This document shows, one piece after another, positions 22,788 to 34,318 of a stretch of DNA of 64,000 nucleotides. Origin of the DNA: Fomitopsis serialis (lineage: Eukaryota > Basidiomycota > Agaricomycetes > Polyporales > Fomitopsidaceae); NCBI RefSeq assembly GCF_022376445.1, contig NW_025955123.1, positions 25,679 to 89,678 on the forward strand, in the 5' to 3' direction. Positions within the stretch are counted from its first letter, which is position 1, and each line of letters begins with the position of its first letter. Below the pieces are notes generated by a model, which was not told the DNA's origin, did not search any database, and saw only the letters and a program-made list of their open reading frames with translations. Both the position numbers and the translations under genes were made by a program.

Positions 22788-25700
22788 ATGGAAAGTACGC
22801 TTCAACTCTCTGCTACTGAGATTCATACCTTGCACACTTTCTTCAAGAACTTCGAGACGCTCTCTGAGCCTATTCAAAGCATAGCTAGTCGACTTGAACA
22901 TGTCCTCAATAGCTCGCTGACGGCTGACCATTCGCACTGCGCGGAGCCTCTATTCTTGAGTAACGCATTGCAATCACAGGTCAATACCGGAGGTGCGGAA
23001 CGATGTAAAGTGCATATTTGTCACACTGACGGTACTGTACAGACAACCTCGTCGAGTCCATCCCTGTGCCTAGTGACACGGAGTCAGAGGTATCACAGCC
23101 TCACAACAGTGACGCTCAAGGCGGTGAGTACCCCCTCCGTAAGCTCAGAAGGCATCTTACCATTGCTTGTCTGCTTGTAGGGACAAAACCGTCGTCCAGG
23201 AGAGGAAAATCGACCAAAGGTCGTGTACCGAAGAAGACGTCTAGTTCATCAAGCGGACGAAGAGCCGATGTTGCGTTCTGGAAGTGCAGAACTGGTGCCC
23301 AGGCCAGTGCGCTCAGAACGTTCGTGAACATCAACAAGCCAGTCATTCCAGTGTCTGCGTCTGTCAATCAATACGTGGTCAAACTCGTCACCGCACTAGA
23401 TCAGTACGAGTCGGAAATAACCAGCGCTCTCACGTCTTTGAATCAGGAAAGGGAGCACCCATCTAATTCAGCTTTCATTGACGATTCCATCACATCAATC
23501 GTTCAACGTTGCAACCTTGCAGGACAGCGTGAGGTAACCACGGGATTCCTCGTCATGGTCAACTACATGCAGCTGACCTGCAAGGTGAATGCGTAAGTAC
23601 ACATCTACAGTCAACTGGGGTTGCTCTGATGGTACCGTTGCAGGCTGAAGCGTGGAGGAAATCACAAGAGCTACAATGAGGTCTGGAGGCTATACATCAG
23701 GGACCATATGCCCAATCCGCCCAGCGAAAGAACGTTCCGCCGCTGGATTAACTGGGGAAGCAAATTTTCCACGGTTGCGTCTGGAGGTATGAACGTATAT
23801 CCTGCAATGCAATGGCATAGCTAATGAACAGTCTCTGATAAGGCACGGTATATTTACTTGCTATCATTGCCTTCGCACGTTTGCATGAGGAACTAGGCAA
23901 AGCCCTGGAGGATTTTCCGTGTCATTTGGCAAACGTGCTTCGATGTCCTGACCCAGGTGAGTCGATATTTGTGCCGTCTACTCATTTTTCAAACCCCCCG
24001 TGCTCTGATAGACACAGCATGCGGCAAGCAAATCCTTACGAGAATCATCCCATCGATTGCTCAACTGCGTCAACGCGTCGCCCTTCGATACGACACGCTG
24101 TTTCCTCCAAGCACTCTCAAGGAGCTGGAGCTGACCACCGACTTCATTCTGTGCTCCGACGTTGAACAATCAGATAAGGTATTTGGATCTCTAAGCCTAA
24201 AGTGAGTCCGCCTATTTAGCAGTGACGAAGAGCACATTGCCAATACTTTTCTAGCGCATTCGCCGCCGTGGACAGGGATGCTGAGGCTTGGATGCCGTGT
24301 CTGATACCTACCAGTGGCCATGACGTCCTATGTCTGACGTCCGCCAGCCAAAAGCTGCTCTGCTCCCAAGGGGATGTGCACATGGACCCACCATCACCCT
24401 TGACGGTCATCGACTCCTGGGATGTAGAGAATATTGGTATCTTGGACGACCCCGAGCAGTCCGCATCCTCGTTCCACGTAGTAGCTCCTTCGATGCTGCT
24501 CAAGACCGGTTTCTCTTTACGGCATGAAGAGCATCAGGCGCACCCTGTCCCGACGGACCCGAAGGATGCTTATGCATGGACGGAGAGGCAGCGGGAGGCT
24601 GCGGCCGAAGCAGAGCAGCCCGGGAGTGTTGAAGACCTGAATCAATGGGTGAATCTCAGACTTTTTACGCCACGGCTCTTCACGCATTCCTGACCAGTTC
24701 ATGACTCTTTTAAAGATGTCCGCATTATACCAGGATGGCCGACGCATGGATACTTCGTCGTACATCAGATTAGACCCTGGAATCTTGAGGTATGCCGTTC
24801 ATTGCTTTGATTTGCTGGTAGTATTCTGACCAGATACCAGTCAACCTCTGCAGATCGTCGACTGTGATGGGGGCCTGATTACATGTCTGTTCCCGAACAT
24901 GCCAGATCACCTTCGTAATACGTTGACGGCCAACGTAATGGCATGTTTGGAAGGGCATAATATCAACCTGGAAGACATGTGCTCTGCGTCTGATGGCGAC
25001 AAGTATACCTTCCCAGTTCTGCACTTCTCATGGTACAACAGGCATGGTATGCGAGTGAGTGCACCGGCATCTGAGACGTCAATGCTTGACATACTGACAT
25101 GTTGGTATTAGGGCCATGAAGTGCCAGAAGAGGCGCATCCGTTGCTCGTAGGGAAAGCGGATAATACACGCATGAATTACAGTCAACTGCTTCCCTACCA
25201 GTCGAGCGATACAAGGAAATATCAAGATATCTACGACAACATGCAGACCGTGCTTGAGAGCGTGTTCGAGTTCATGGCAGAACAAGTGAGTATACATATT
25301 TTAGAACGCTCTGTTTAATGCGCCTAATAAATTATCAACAAAGATCAAGGCCGTACTGCCCAACCACTATGCGAATCTTGAAATGGATGCGGAGGTCTTG
25401 CCTGGGAATGCATGCTCAATCGTGCATCCCTTCCTCTCCCTGGTCATCAACCTCAACGTCTCCACCCTTGCTCACAGGGATTCTCTGGACAAGTCGTTGT
25501 GTGTTGTGCTTGCCCTGGGTGAGCATGAAGGAGGAGAGCTGTGTCTGTACGAACCGGGCTTGGTTCTGCCCCTTCGCTGCGGTGATTTTGCGGCCTTTCC
25601 ATCTTACCGTATAACTCATTTCAACCGCCACTTCACCGGACAGCGTGCGTCCATCGTTTTACATACTGATAAATATATAGAAGACTGGACAAGCGGCGGA

Positions 25701-25850
25701 CGGAATGGCTTGAGAAGAATCAGCATTTCGCTTAGCTATGGCCGTTCTCGGCTTGTACTGCGTACCGTACCGCGTACTTACGTCTGTCGTAATTCAATTG
25801 GTCCCACGTTCAGCGCTCTGGGGTGCGTCAGGAACATGAACGGTAGGTGA
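22788..25850 (+). CDS. TET/JBP-superfamily 2-oxoglutarate/Fe(II) dioxygenase, long form
   Basis: TET/JBP enzymes oxidise thymine or 5-methylcytosine in DNA. The catalytic part sits in the last exons (about 25340-25850). NVSTLAHRDSLDKSLCVVLA supplies the metal-binding H-x-D. GGELCLYEPGLVLPLRCGD is the core beta region. ITHFNRHFTGQRASIVLHTD supplies the distal His and the 2-oxoglutarate-binding Arg. The N-terminal half is multi-exon: MESTLQLSATEIHTLHTFFK, then an acidic S/T linker, a basic KPSSRRGKSTKGRVPKKTSS stretch, and a helical region with RTFRRWINWGSKF that could bind DNA. Introns up to 24240 join well. Between about 24650 and 24870 two frames look coding (HGYFVVHQIRPWNLE is in one), so that splice is uncertain. 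The known fungal TET/JBP expansion is linked to KDZ transposons. Here the gene lies between unknown genes and a charged protein, 8.5 kb from the KDZ gene. It is quite different from the compact oxygenase at 38298-39544. Confidence 0.78.
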
Positions 25851-26078
25851 GCAGTAACGGTAACTACTCCTCTGTCTCTAACCTCTCCCTCTGCCATGTC
25901 TCTTGAATCAACACTGAGATCGTGCTTGCCAGTTCTAGACTTCAAGTGATGAATATTTGAGGCTTCTGGCTCCGTCTCAGCGCGTATCCGAAACTCCGAG
26001 AAGCTCTCACGCTCGCAATTTTGCTCAAGCACCTCTGACGGTTTGTTCTCCTGCGCTGTCTTAGCCTCTCTTACATTC

Positions 26079-28816
26079 ATGTCTACTCGCCAGACGCGCT
26101 CTGCTGGGAGCAAGCCCAAGGCCCCGGAGCCAAGGCACCGTCTAAGGCAACCCCGAAGTCAGCGCCCGCTGGCAAAGCAACAAGTCGCAAATCTAACGCC
26201 ACTGCTGCAAAGGCCAGTTCCAGCAAACCCGATGCACCAGAATCCAAGGCTGGTACAGCGAGCTATGCAAGTGCTCTCAAAGACGCGAAGGAGTTCCTGC
26301 GGAAGCAAATGCCCAACGCATCCGAGAAGGACATCCAGCTGAGGGCGCGGAGGTACGTCTCTGAGATGAGGAAGGACACCGTGTCCGATGGGGAACGCCG
26401 GGACGGTGAGTACCGCATACGTCCAGAAATCCGTATACTAAATGTAGGCTACAGACATCCAGAACAAATCTAGCCAGATGATGCGGAAGGACAAGCAGGC
26501 TATGGACGGCGAGATGAGTGGGGATGAAGATGAACAGGATGAACTATTGGACAGTGACGGCGGGGTCGATGCAACAAAGGGGAAGAGTACGCAGGATGGT
26601 GAGTGAGTTTCATCTTTGTCGCTGATGACTCACAGGGTGCCGGCAGTTCCAGCTCGCAAGAGGAAGGCGAACGTGCTCTTTGACCAAGAGGAGGATGATG
26701 CAGAGGTGCAGCAGCGCGCACCCGACAAGAAGAAGCCGAAGAAGCAGGGCCCGGGCAATCTGCAACACCAGAGGAAGAGACGGACTTGGTTGAACGCCTC
26801 CGTGAGTGCATCGTCAAACATGGCTTACAGGTATGACGATCCATTGTGAATAGGACGAAGGGCCGGCAAAGCGAAGTCACAGGTGACTCAAGATGCCGAG
26901 GAGGAGAACAGTGCAGGGGAGGAGGAGACGGAGGACAGAGGCTCTCAGGACGACGGCAAGTACTGACAGTATCAATTATTATTAATTCACTGACAGTGCA
27001 GCTACAAGCCGAAGAAGAAGATGACGACCCTACTCCTCGTAACAGGAAGGCTTCCGCGCCAAAGACGCAGGCTACTCAGGTCAAGGGGAAGACCACGAAG
27101 AAGCAACTTCCTTACGACTTCTCCGACTCTGAAGATGACGACTCTTACAACCCACCCGCGAGTGATGGGGATGATAAGGACAGTGCCAGCATGCTGATAG
27201 AGGGAGAAGACCCCGACGACTTGGGCGAGGTAAGCTGGCTGCACATATTGATAACGCCACTGATCCTTGTTGTTCAGCTCGTGGCGAAGACTGAGGAAGA
27301 GTTGAAGCCGATGCCGAAGCCCAAACGCCGTGCAAAAGGGTCGGTTGCGAAAGCGGAGGGAGCCAAGGGCAAGAGCACCACCAAGCCCACCTCCCAGACC
27401 GAGGATCACGACGTTCTACTGGAAGAATGGCCCGACGACAAGCCTCTCCCAGATGACAGCCTGACGCGTGAACCCTTGAAGGGTTTGATGAACCGCGCCC
27501 AGCAGGAATTCAGGGTCCGGCTCGCCGTGTCGAACGCTTGGCCTCGCGTGAGGAAAACGGTCTTTCAAAAGGACGTGATCCCGCAGGATGTCATCCTCAC
27601 CCTCATCAAGGACCCCTTGTACCAGAGGGAGAAGTTCCAGACGCTCTTCAAGCGGCTTTGGCGTGATGACTCCTGGCGAACAAAGATGACCCACAAGGTA
27701 TGTCACTCACCTTCTGTTGACGTGGCTGACATCAGGACTTGGGAGCTCTAGGTCTACAAGGTCGCGTCGCAGATGAGACAGGAGCTGAAGCAGAAGGCGA
27801 AGCGGGTGGTGGAGAGAGAGTGGCTACCAGTGCTGCTCAGGGTGTCAGACAAGGGCCCAAATGGGCGGAAGCTCACTGCGGCCGCCTACAATGAGAAGGT
27901 CCAGAAGGCTCGGGATGCACGCGTCAACTTTCTCAAGGAGAACGACGTGTTTCATCACGGCCAAATCGAGTTGCCTGACCCTGAGGAGGACAACGCGGTA
28001 CGTGTGCTGTAAATATAAAGTATGTTACTGATTTGTGTTAGGAGTTGCCTGAGGTCGATCTTGCGTTGCCGTTCCACAGCGACGTGCTGGCGGAGGTCAT
28101 AGCGCGTCAATGGTGGCTAGGCCACCATCCGGAGGCTACTCGGCCTCAGAACAAAGCACGCTTCGACCTCAGCAAGCCCCTTCCCAGCAACATGATCGCT
28201 CTCGCTTGCTGCGCGGTGAGTGCAGTTTTTATTTCCACCGTTCCGGGCTGAGCTTGAGTCCGGCTGTTTAGCTGCTCGTTTGCCTGGATGAGGGGCAGAA
28301 GCCGAACGAGACCGTCAACTTCAACGAGAAGTCGTACGCCGTGCAGTAAGCCCTTTTATTGAACTCCTCACTATCTGGTGGGCTGGCTAAGAACATGACT
28401 GCAGCCACGATCGCTTCCAAGCCCGCATCGATAGGTGGAGGAAGCTCGTCCGGGACGGAGAAGCAGAGCTGGAGCAAAACCCTGACTCCGACAAATCTCA
28501 ACGCTTGGCAGGGTTGCGGAACATGCTGCAGTCCATGGACGACACCCTCGCTTACAACATACGGTGAGTATCTTGGATTGTATTTGACATGTAACTAAAG
28601 AAGACAATCTGCTGCAACAGGAAGATTGCGCAGTTGGGAGAGGCAGAGCCTGATGGCGAGGAGGGAAGCGAGGACGTGGAGATGGACGATGGCGACATGA
28701 TGCTCAACGACCTCTGGTTGAAGAAGGGGTCGTCCTCCAAGGCGAAGGATTCTGCAGCGTCGTCTGGCAGAAAGGCTTTGTCCGGAACATCTGGTGAGCC
28801 TAGCGAGGTGTCTTGA
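26079..28816 (+). CDS. Highly charged protein with DUF6532-like C-terminal half, N-terminus frameshifted
   Basis: Multi-exon gene. The start MSTRQTRSAGSKPKA (26079) leads after about 17 codons into a lysine/alanine-rich frame (KAPSKATPKSAPAGK) only if one base in GGCCCCGGAG is skipped. The N-terminus is therefore frameshifted, or the true start differs. Acidic/basic disordered exons follow (GDEDEQDELLDSDGG; PARKRKANVLFDQEEDDAE; PYDFSDSEDDDSYNPP). The C-terminal half is folded: LMNRAQQEFRVRLAVSNAWP, VYKVASQMRQELKQKAKRVV, FLKENDVFHHGQIELPDPEE, HSDVLAEVIARQWWLGHHPE, and NMIALACCA followed by LLVCLDEGQKPNETVNFNE. Order and character resemble the fungal DUF6532 family, whose function is unknown and whose members often sit next to transposons. 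An acidic tail ends SGTSGEPSEVS. The DUF6532 assignment is from memory of the family pattern and is tentative. Confidence 0.6.
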
Positions 28817-29717
28817 ACGTCGGTATGTTGTTTTCGTGGCGGTGGGGTGTCAACTAGATTGAGTTCAATTATTGTGTGCTAATGAGTCCACAGAATCTCA
28901 AATACTCATATGCGTGGAAGAAGTCACAACAGTCGGCGTGTAAGATAACCTGCAGGGTGTCTGCATCTATACCAAGGTCCTCCCTCACTGTCGTCACCCG
29001 TAGCGTTGTTGTATCCTTTGCAGTCATGTAGTATGATTTGTTGTACAGTGTAAACGGTGGTATTATGGATTTTCTGCTGGGAAACCTGTGCGCTAGAGAC
29101 CGATTGCGAAGTTGTCAGAGAGACTAATGAGTCATTGATGAAGGACTGAAAAAGGAAATGAAAATAGAAAGGGCCTACTCCACGAGCTATGCAAACTTGC
29201 TCATAAGTCGATTCAACACATCCATTAGACTATACAACTAAAATAAAAACAGGATACATAAAAGGCCAGCTCAGATTACAAAGAGCTTTATAGTAATAGA
29301 ACTGAACGGTGAGTGCTCAAAAAGTAATTACTGAACTCCTCATAAAGTACACTCAAGGCTTTGACCATTCTCCAAATTAGGCGACTTGTGTTGAAGAGTG
29401 TTTGGTTCAGTCTTCAAGCCAAACCTCCTTTCAACCACTCTTCAAGGGCTTCACGAGACTTTATTGCTTCTTTCTGAGAATGTCAGTTTTTCCTGATGTA
29501 CTGGCGCAGGCCCACGGATATCGGAACACGGCAGAAGCAAGCAGCGTGGGTATTAGTCATGTGATTTGTCAGGCACAGAGTCAGGGCCATCATAATATAG
29601 ATCGCGACAGCATCTTATCTATCACCGGCAATCTAGGCAGGTGCACCCGAACAGATTCAGGTAAGTTCCACGACACACTGGCAAGCGTTCGCATCGACTG
29701 ACTTATCCATCCACAGG
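28817..29717. other. AT-rich spacer, no recognisable gene
   Basis: AT-richer than its surroundings, with many in-frame stops. Around 29400-29660 a plus-strand stretch ends in a good donor (TTCAG|GTAAGT at 29661) spliced naturally to the next gene's first base (29717). The following gene may therefore have an untranslated or short 5' exon here. Confidence 0.5.
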
Positions 29718-30349
29718 ATGGGCATGATTGGGGGCTACATACTGCCCGAGAGCAGTGTCCACGATTTCTGGGTGAAGAGGTGGGGTGAGCAGCACCTCCA
29801 GGATACCCCGGCGGATGAGGAGCCCGGCGCGTATGACGATGTCTCGCACGACATCGTCTACTTAATCGAGTGGGTGCGCTCGCTCCCAGAGACTCACCGC
29901 GTTGCACCAGTGAGCTGTGCGTACCCGCCCCATTTTTCGGATGCATTATTGACCCCCCCCCCGATAATATAGGGCTCCTCGGCAAGCAAGGCGAAACCGC
30001 CGTGATCATCACAGCGTGGGAGGATCAGAAGAGACACTTCCGTCGCATCCTCGAAGACAAAGCGCAGGAGCAGCTTCGGGACACATTCGTGCAGGCTGCC
30101 AACGAGGCTGCTGGGCACGATGTGTTTGCTGTGAAGGACCTTCAGTACTTCAGCATGTCGGAGCAATACCTTGTCCTTCCGCTTGCGATGTGAGTACCGA
30201 CTCGGTTGTGCCGTTCGCTCCCGACGACTGACTTCGACTCTAACAGGTGCTATGACCGTCCGCGCGCGGCACGCGAAGTGCCGGTCAACAGCGCCCCCCA
30301 GAATGTGCGGGCCCGCAGCCGTGCCCGTAATGTGTCCCGGCACGGCTGA
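29718..30349 (+). CDS. Small hypothetical protein, about 170 aa
   Basis: Not recognised. The start MGMIGGYILPESSVHDFWVK follows a CAG acceptor. The second exon carries LLGKQGETAVIITAWEDQKR and DTFVQAANEAAGHDVFAVKD. The last exon (from 30247, after a GTGAGT intron) ends in an arginine-rich tail NVRARSRARNVSRHG. The exon 2/3 junction is in phase. The exon 1/2 junction, using the obvious GTGAGC donor after 29909 and the TATAG acceptor at 29972, is off by one base. This points to a different splice, a pseudogene, or an error near the poly-C run at 29951. The gene converges on the long minus-strand gene ending at 30857, with minisatellite array 4 between them. Confidence 0.5.
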
Positions 30350-30536
30350 GTAGCACTTATGTCCTTCGATGTTGTTGTACCCTATACGCGTTGTATGATA
30401 CTGTATGCCAGGCGAATGAGTACACAGTGGGCTCGCCGAGTGCGAGGCCGTTATAAGAAATTATATTGAATGTTCCTTCCAATGGAATAAACACTATCCC
30501 GGGGTAACGGACAGTAAGCGCAGTTCTCATGTCAGG

Positions 30537-30712
30537 GATGCCGATCGGACGCCCGACCGCGGACGCCCGACAGCGGACGCCCGACAGCGGACGCCCGACA
30601 GCGGACGCCCGACAGCGGACGCCCGACAGCGGACGCCCGACAGCGGACGCCCGACAGCGGACGCCCGAGGTCGGACGCCCGAGGTCGGACGAACGAGGTC
30701 GGATGAAGGAGG
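30537..30712 (+). repeat. 14-bp CpG-rich minisatellite, array 4
   Basis: The longest and most regular array: about ten to eleven units, mostly CAGCGGACGCCCGA, with ggt-linker units and degenerate copies at the distal end. It lies between the convergent stop codons at 30349 (+) and 30857 (-), starting about 190 bp after the plus-strand stop. Confidence 0.94.
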
Positions 30713-30856
30713 TCTGACGACCACAATCGCATACTCAATAGTTATACAAGTCACTCAGTATACATTCAATAATTATGGAGGAATGAACTCCATTGACGTC
30801 CAGCCTCTCCTGCACATGTATACACCACCCATGTTGTGTCATATGTACAGGGAAAT

Positions 30857-33800
30857 CTAACCACGGCGAAGCTTTTTGGTAACCCGCTGCTCCTCCTTAG
30901 GAGACCCATGCACCCCTTTGCGGCCACGCTTCCTGATCCTCGCGCCGATTGCGGAAGCATCGGATCCGGTGCCCGGAGGATTCATAAGTCGCTTCGTCCG
31001 CTGAGGAACCTCCCGCCATTCTCGAGCCAATGCCTTGCAGGCATAAAGGAGGCGCTCCTTGACGAAATCATGGTCGTGGAGTGTCTGAAGTACATGTTCC
31101 GGCAAATTGTACTTATCGCGATTACTCGATAACGCCATTTCTAGATCGTGCAGCAGCATTCCTATGGTCAGGGCGACGGTCAGTGCCTCATCGACACTGA
31201 TGGAAGTGTCCTTCATGCTCGTCGTTATCCGGGTGAGCCACGACTTGAATGCTCTGATCTCGGTTGCGTTCGTGTGGACAGCGGGCGGGCAATGAGACTT
31301 GCGGTAGGACCACATACCCCATTCCCAAGTCTTGGTTGTATGCCAAGATCCGGCGTGTGACTGCCAGGATATCATTGCTCAGCATGGAGAGTACACACTC
31401 ACAATGCGGAAGCGTACCAACGGTGCAATGACTTCCAACAGCGCACAATAGTATTTGCTTCTTGACAGTTCCCGTAGGAACCGTAGCCGATCGAACATGT
31501 CGTCCCCCATTTTGGCAGGAGCCCCGATCTCAATCTCACAAACGTCATCTGGGTCCGCTGACGATGGCGACGACAGGCGATTTATGGCCGCTGGATCACC
31601 GCCGTCCGCCCGGGTCACTGAAGGCGATGCGACCGCCATCGGTACACCAGTTGTACCCGAAGGTCCTGTGGAGGCCATGCGAGCCGTACGGCGCATTGCA
31701 TTGTGTGGCAGCGGCTTGCCTGGGCGAGCGGTCTTTGCCAAAAGCACGGACGGTAAGCGTGCAGCACTATTGCGCTCAACGGACAATGAGGCTGTAGTGA
31801 ACGGTTGGGATGGTCCGGCACCGATCCCATCCGCCCGACGCTGACGGGGCACCACCCGCGGTGGCGGACAAGGCGAATCCGACCGCGGCTCGGGGCTGCC
31901 CTGATGGAGTGGACTGCTCATGCGCTCGATAACGAGACCCGATGTCAACTTGACAGGCGCCGTTCGTCGCTTCACATTCGGCCGTGTCGCCGGACGATGA
32001 GATGGCGCCGGACTAAAAAGATCGGACGGAAAAGGGCGATCAGCTCGTCCCTTGCCTTTCCGATCCACCGGGACGAAGACTGGTTGCAGGATTGGCGACG
32101 ACACAGCGGATGGGATGCCCGTGTCTGATGCGGGCAGGATGTCAGAATGCGGACTTTGCTTTACCGTCAACATGTCGACGTCAAGCTCCGATTGCAGGTT
32201 CGCCAGGGGTTGTGGCGAGGCTCCCGGCGAAGGCAGGGCGGCCGACCTTTCTTGCTCGTGAGGAGGGGGGGGCGGGGTAGCGGGATCGCTGCCACTTGAC
32301 GAGCTTGATGAATGGGACGTCGACGAAGAGGACGACGATTCCTTGTTAGATGAATCATGTTGGGTGGCGATATCCTCGCCACTGTATCCTTCATCCGACT
32401 GGCGTCCGGGTTGATTCTCCCGCTCATCATCACCGTCGGAAGCATCACTGTCTTTCGCCGGAGACACGCTAGCACGCTTTGAGGGACGTGTATTCGACCG
32501 ACGACCCTTCGGACGGGGGGACGACTGACGGCGCGGGCGTGCGCTCCGGGCAGCGCGGCGGGAAGCAGTCCTCGGCTCCTCATGCTCCAGAGACACGATT
32601 TCGCTTTGATGGTTTCGGTAGGCAATGAAACGCATCACAAAGGCAAGCCGTGAGGAATTAGCCCTTGTACGCCAGTGTGCGATAAGAGAGTCAACCTCCG
32701 CCTGTTTCAGATGCGACGGTTCTTGGAGGGTGACACCGTTAGGAAGCGACCCGGCCTCGAGAAGCTTCTCCGGAGTCGCCTGGAGAGCGACCCAGGGGAC
32801 TTTCAACTTCGGCATATTTGTATAGGCCACTGTTGCATCACTGTCAGCACCCAATGATATCACACAGATTGGATGCATACCGTAATGAAGCCGGACGAAG
32901 TCAGAAATAAAAGCCTTCTTGTTCCGTAGATTTTTGAAGCACTCGGCGCCGTGGTGGGGCATACAGGGGGTGTTGTCATCGTACATCTCCCAGTCAATCT
33001 TCGGCACACCCCGCTTACTCGCCCTGACATCCGCATCACTCTCCTCCGATAAGTCCTCGCCCGCTGCAATGAGGACATTGTGCATGAGCTACCCGGACTA
33101 GCCAGGACATGGTGCAGGCCATTCACGTACCGAACAATTTGTGCCCATAGTCCTTGAATAGATCTCGGAACCCGTCCGCACGTTTGTAGTCGGGGTACAT
33201 GTCCTTGAATTTCACCCGACCCGCTGCACGCTGGGCGTTGGGGTCGACAAGGTCGTTGCAATCAAAGCTGGTGATAACGGAAGGATGAGAATATATGGAG
33301 TCAATTACAACGGTGGTACTCACTCGATTAAACACGGTTTCCCTTCCAGGGATTTGTAAACGGCGTGGACGAACACACGCATGCCGAAGTTCCTCCAGAC
33401 GTAATTTGCGAAGTCTAACATGACCGCTTCGCTCTTCCGAACGATGTTCCGGTCCTGCAATTCATGAGGTTGACCTTCCGAGTTCCATCGGACGGCCTCC
33501 TGCTTGTACTCCCGCTGTTTCGCCCGGGGCAGACTGTTGGCCAGATTGCGCAGCTCCTTTTGATAAGTCGCGAGAAAGTCCTTGTCTCCGTGGGTGACCC
33601 CAGTCGCAGCCATCTTCTCATCCAACTCCGCGGGCATGTGCCAAGCTACCACACGGTGCCAGTTGAGCCGCCGGCCGAACACAGCAGGACGGTCTTTCCG
33701 TTTCTTGTTCTTAACAGGTGCGGCATTGTAAAACCAAGCCCGAACAGCCTGATTATTCATTATACAATGTATCCGCACTGCACGACAACCTACGTACCTT

Positions 33801-33959
33801 TTTTCCCTCCTTCTTCAACGGCTTTCCCCGGTGGGCCTCCAACTTCTCGACGGCACGCGACCGGACATCTTTACGGTCATTTGAGTCACCCGCCTTCCAC
33901 TCCGGGAGGAAGCTACGCAGGATGAGGAGTTCACCAGGAGTATACGATGTGGCCGGCAT
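30857..33959 (-). CDS. Hypothetical protein, 962 aa, five exons, long disordered middle
   Basis: Exons on the minus strand: 33959-33798, 33748-33324, 33267-33131, 33063-31403 and 31360-30857, all in phase. The N-terminal 250 residues are globular and resemble agaricomycete orphan proteins of unknown role (MPATSYTPGELLILRSFLPE; AVRAWFYNAAPVKNKKRKDR; YVWRNFGMRVFVHAVYKSLE; FDCNDLVDPN; VKFKDMYPDYKRADGFRDLF). Residues about 420-750 are S/P/R-rich and disordered, with serine runs, a PPPPP run and several basic patches. The C-terminal 220 residues are helical again (DDMFDRLRFLRELSRSKYYC; DEALTVALTIGMLLHDLEMA) and end in a basic KKLRRG tail. Basic patches suggest nuclear location. No enzyme motif is visible. 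The start codon is 360 bp from the KDZ start in divergent arrangement, so the two may share a promoter region. Confidence 0.75.
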
Positions 33960-34318
33960 GGTGGGTGGAGAGAGCTATGGTGACAGCGCACACAGTCCCA
34001 GCTGGACGCTGCACCTCCCATGCGTTTGCCTCATGGAACTAGGCGCCCGTAACTTCTCGTCGGCTATGATGCGACAATATCTGTGAATATTGGGCCATGT
34101 CGAGTTTCCGATATTAGACACACTACGCCACAGCAGCATATTTGAATGCAGCTTTCCACAGACACCAATCACAACATAACTCGCCAGCCCGGCGGCCATG
34201 TCCGAGCAACTCGGAGGGAGCTAGCCGAGGGTGCGGTATCCTCAAGGTGAACACGTTTCCGGGACAGTCATTCCCCAAGTCTGTCGAGCGACCTTGTCCA
34301 CTACCCACCTGCTGCACG

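Noticed and set aside
30537..30712. CRISPR-like regular repeat
   Set aside because: The units are contiguous 14-bp tandem repeats without spacers in a eukaryotic context.
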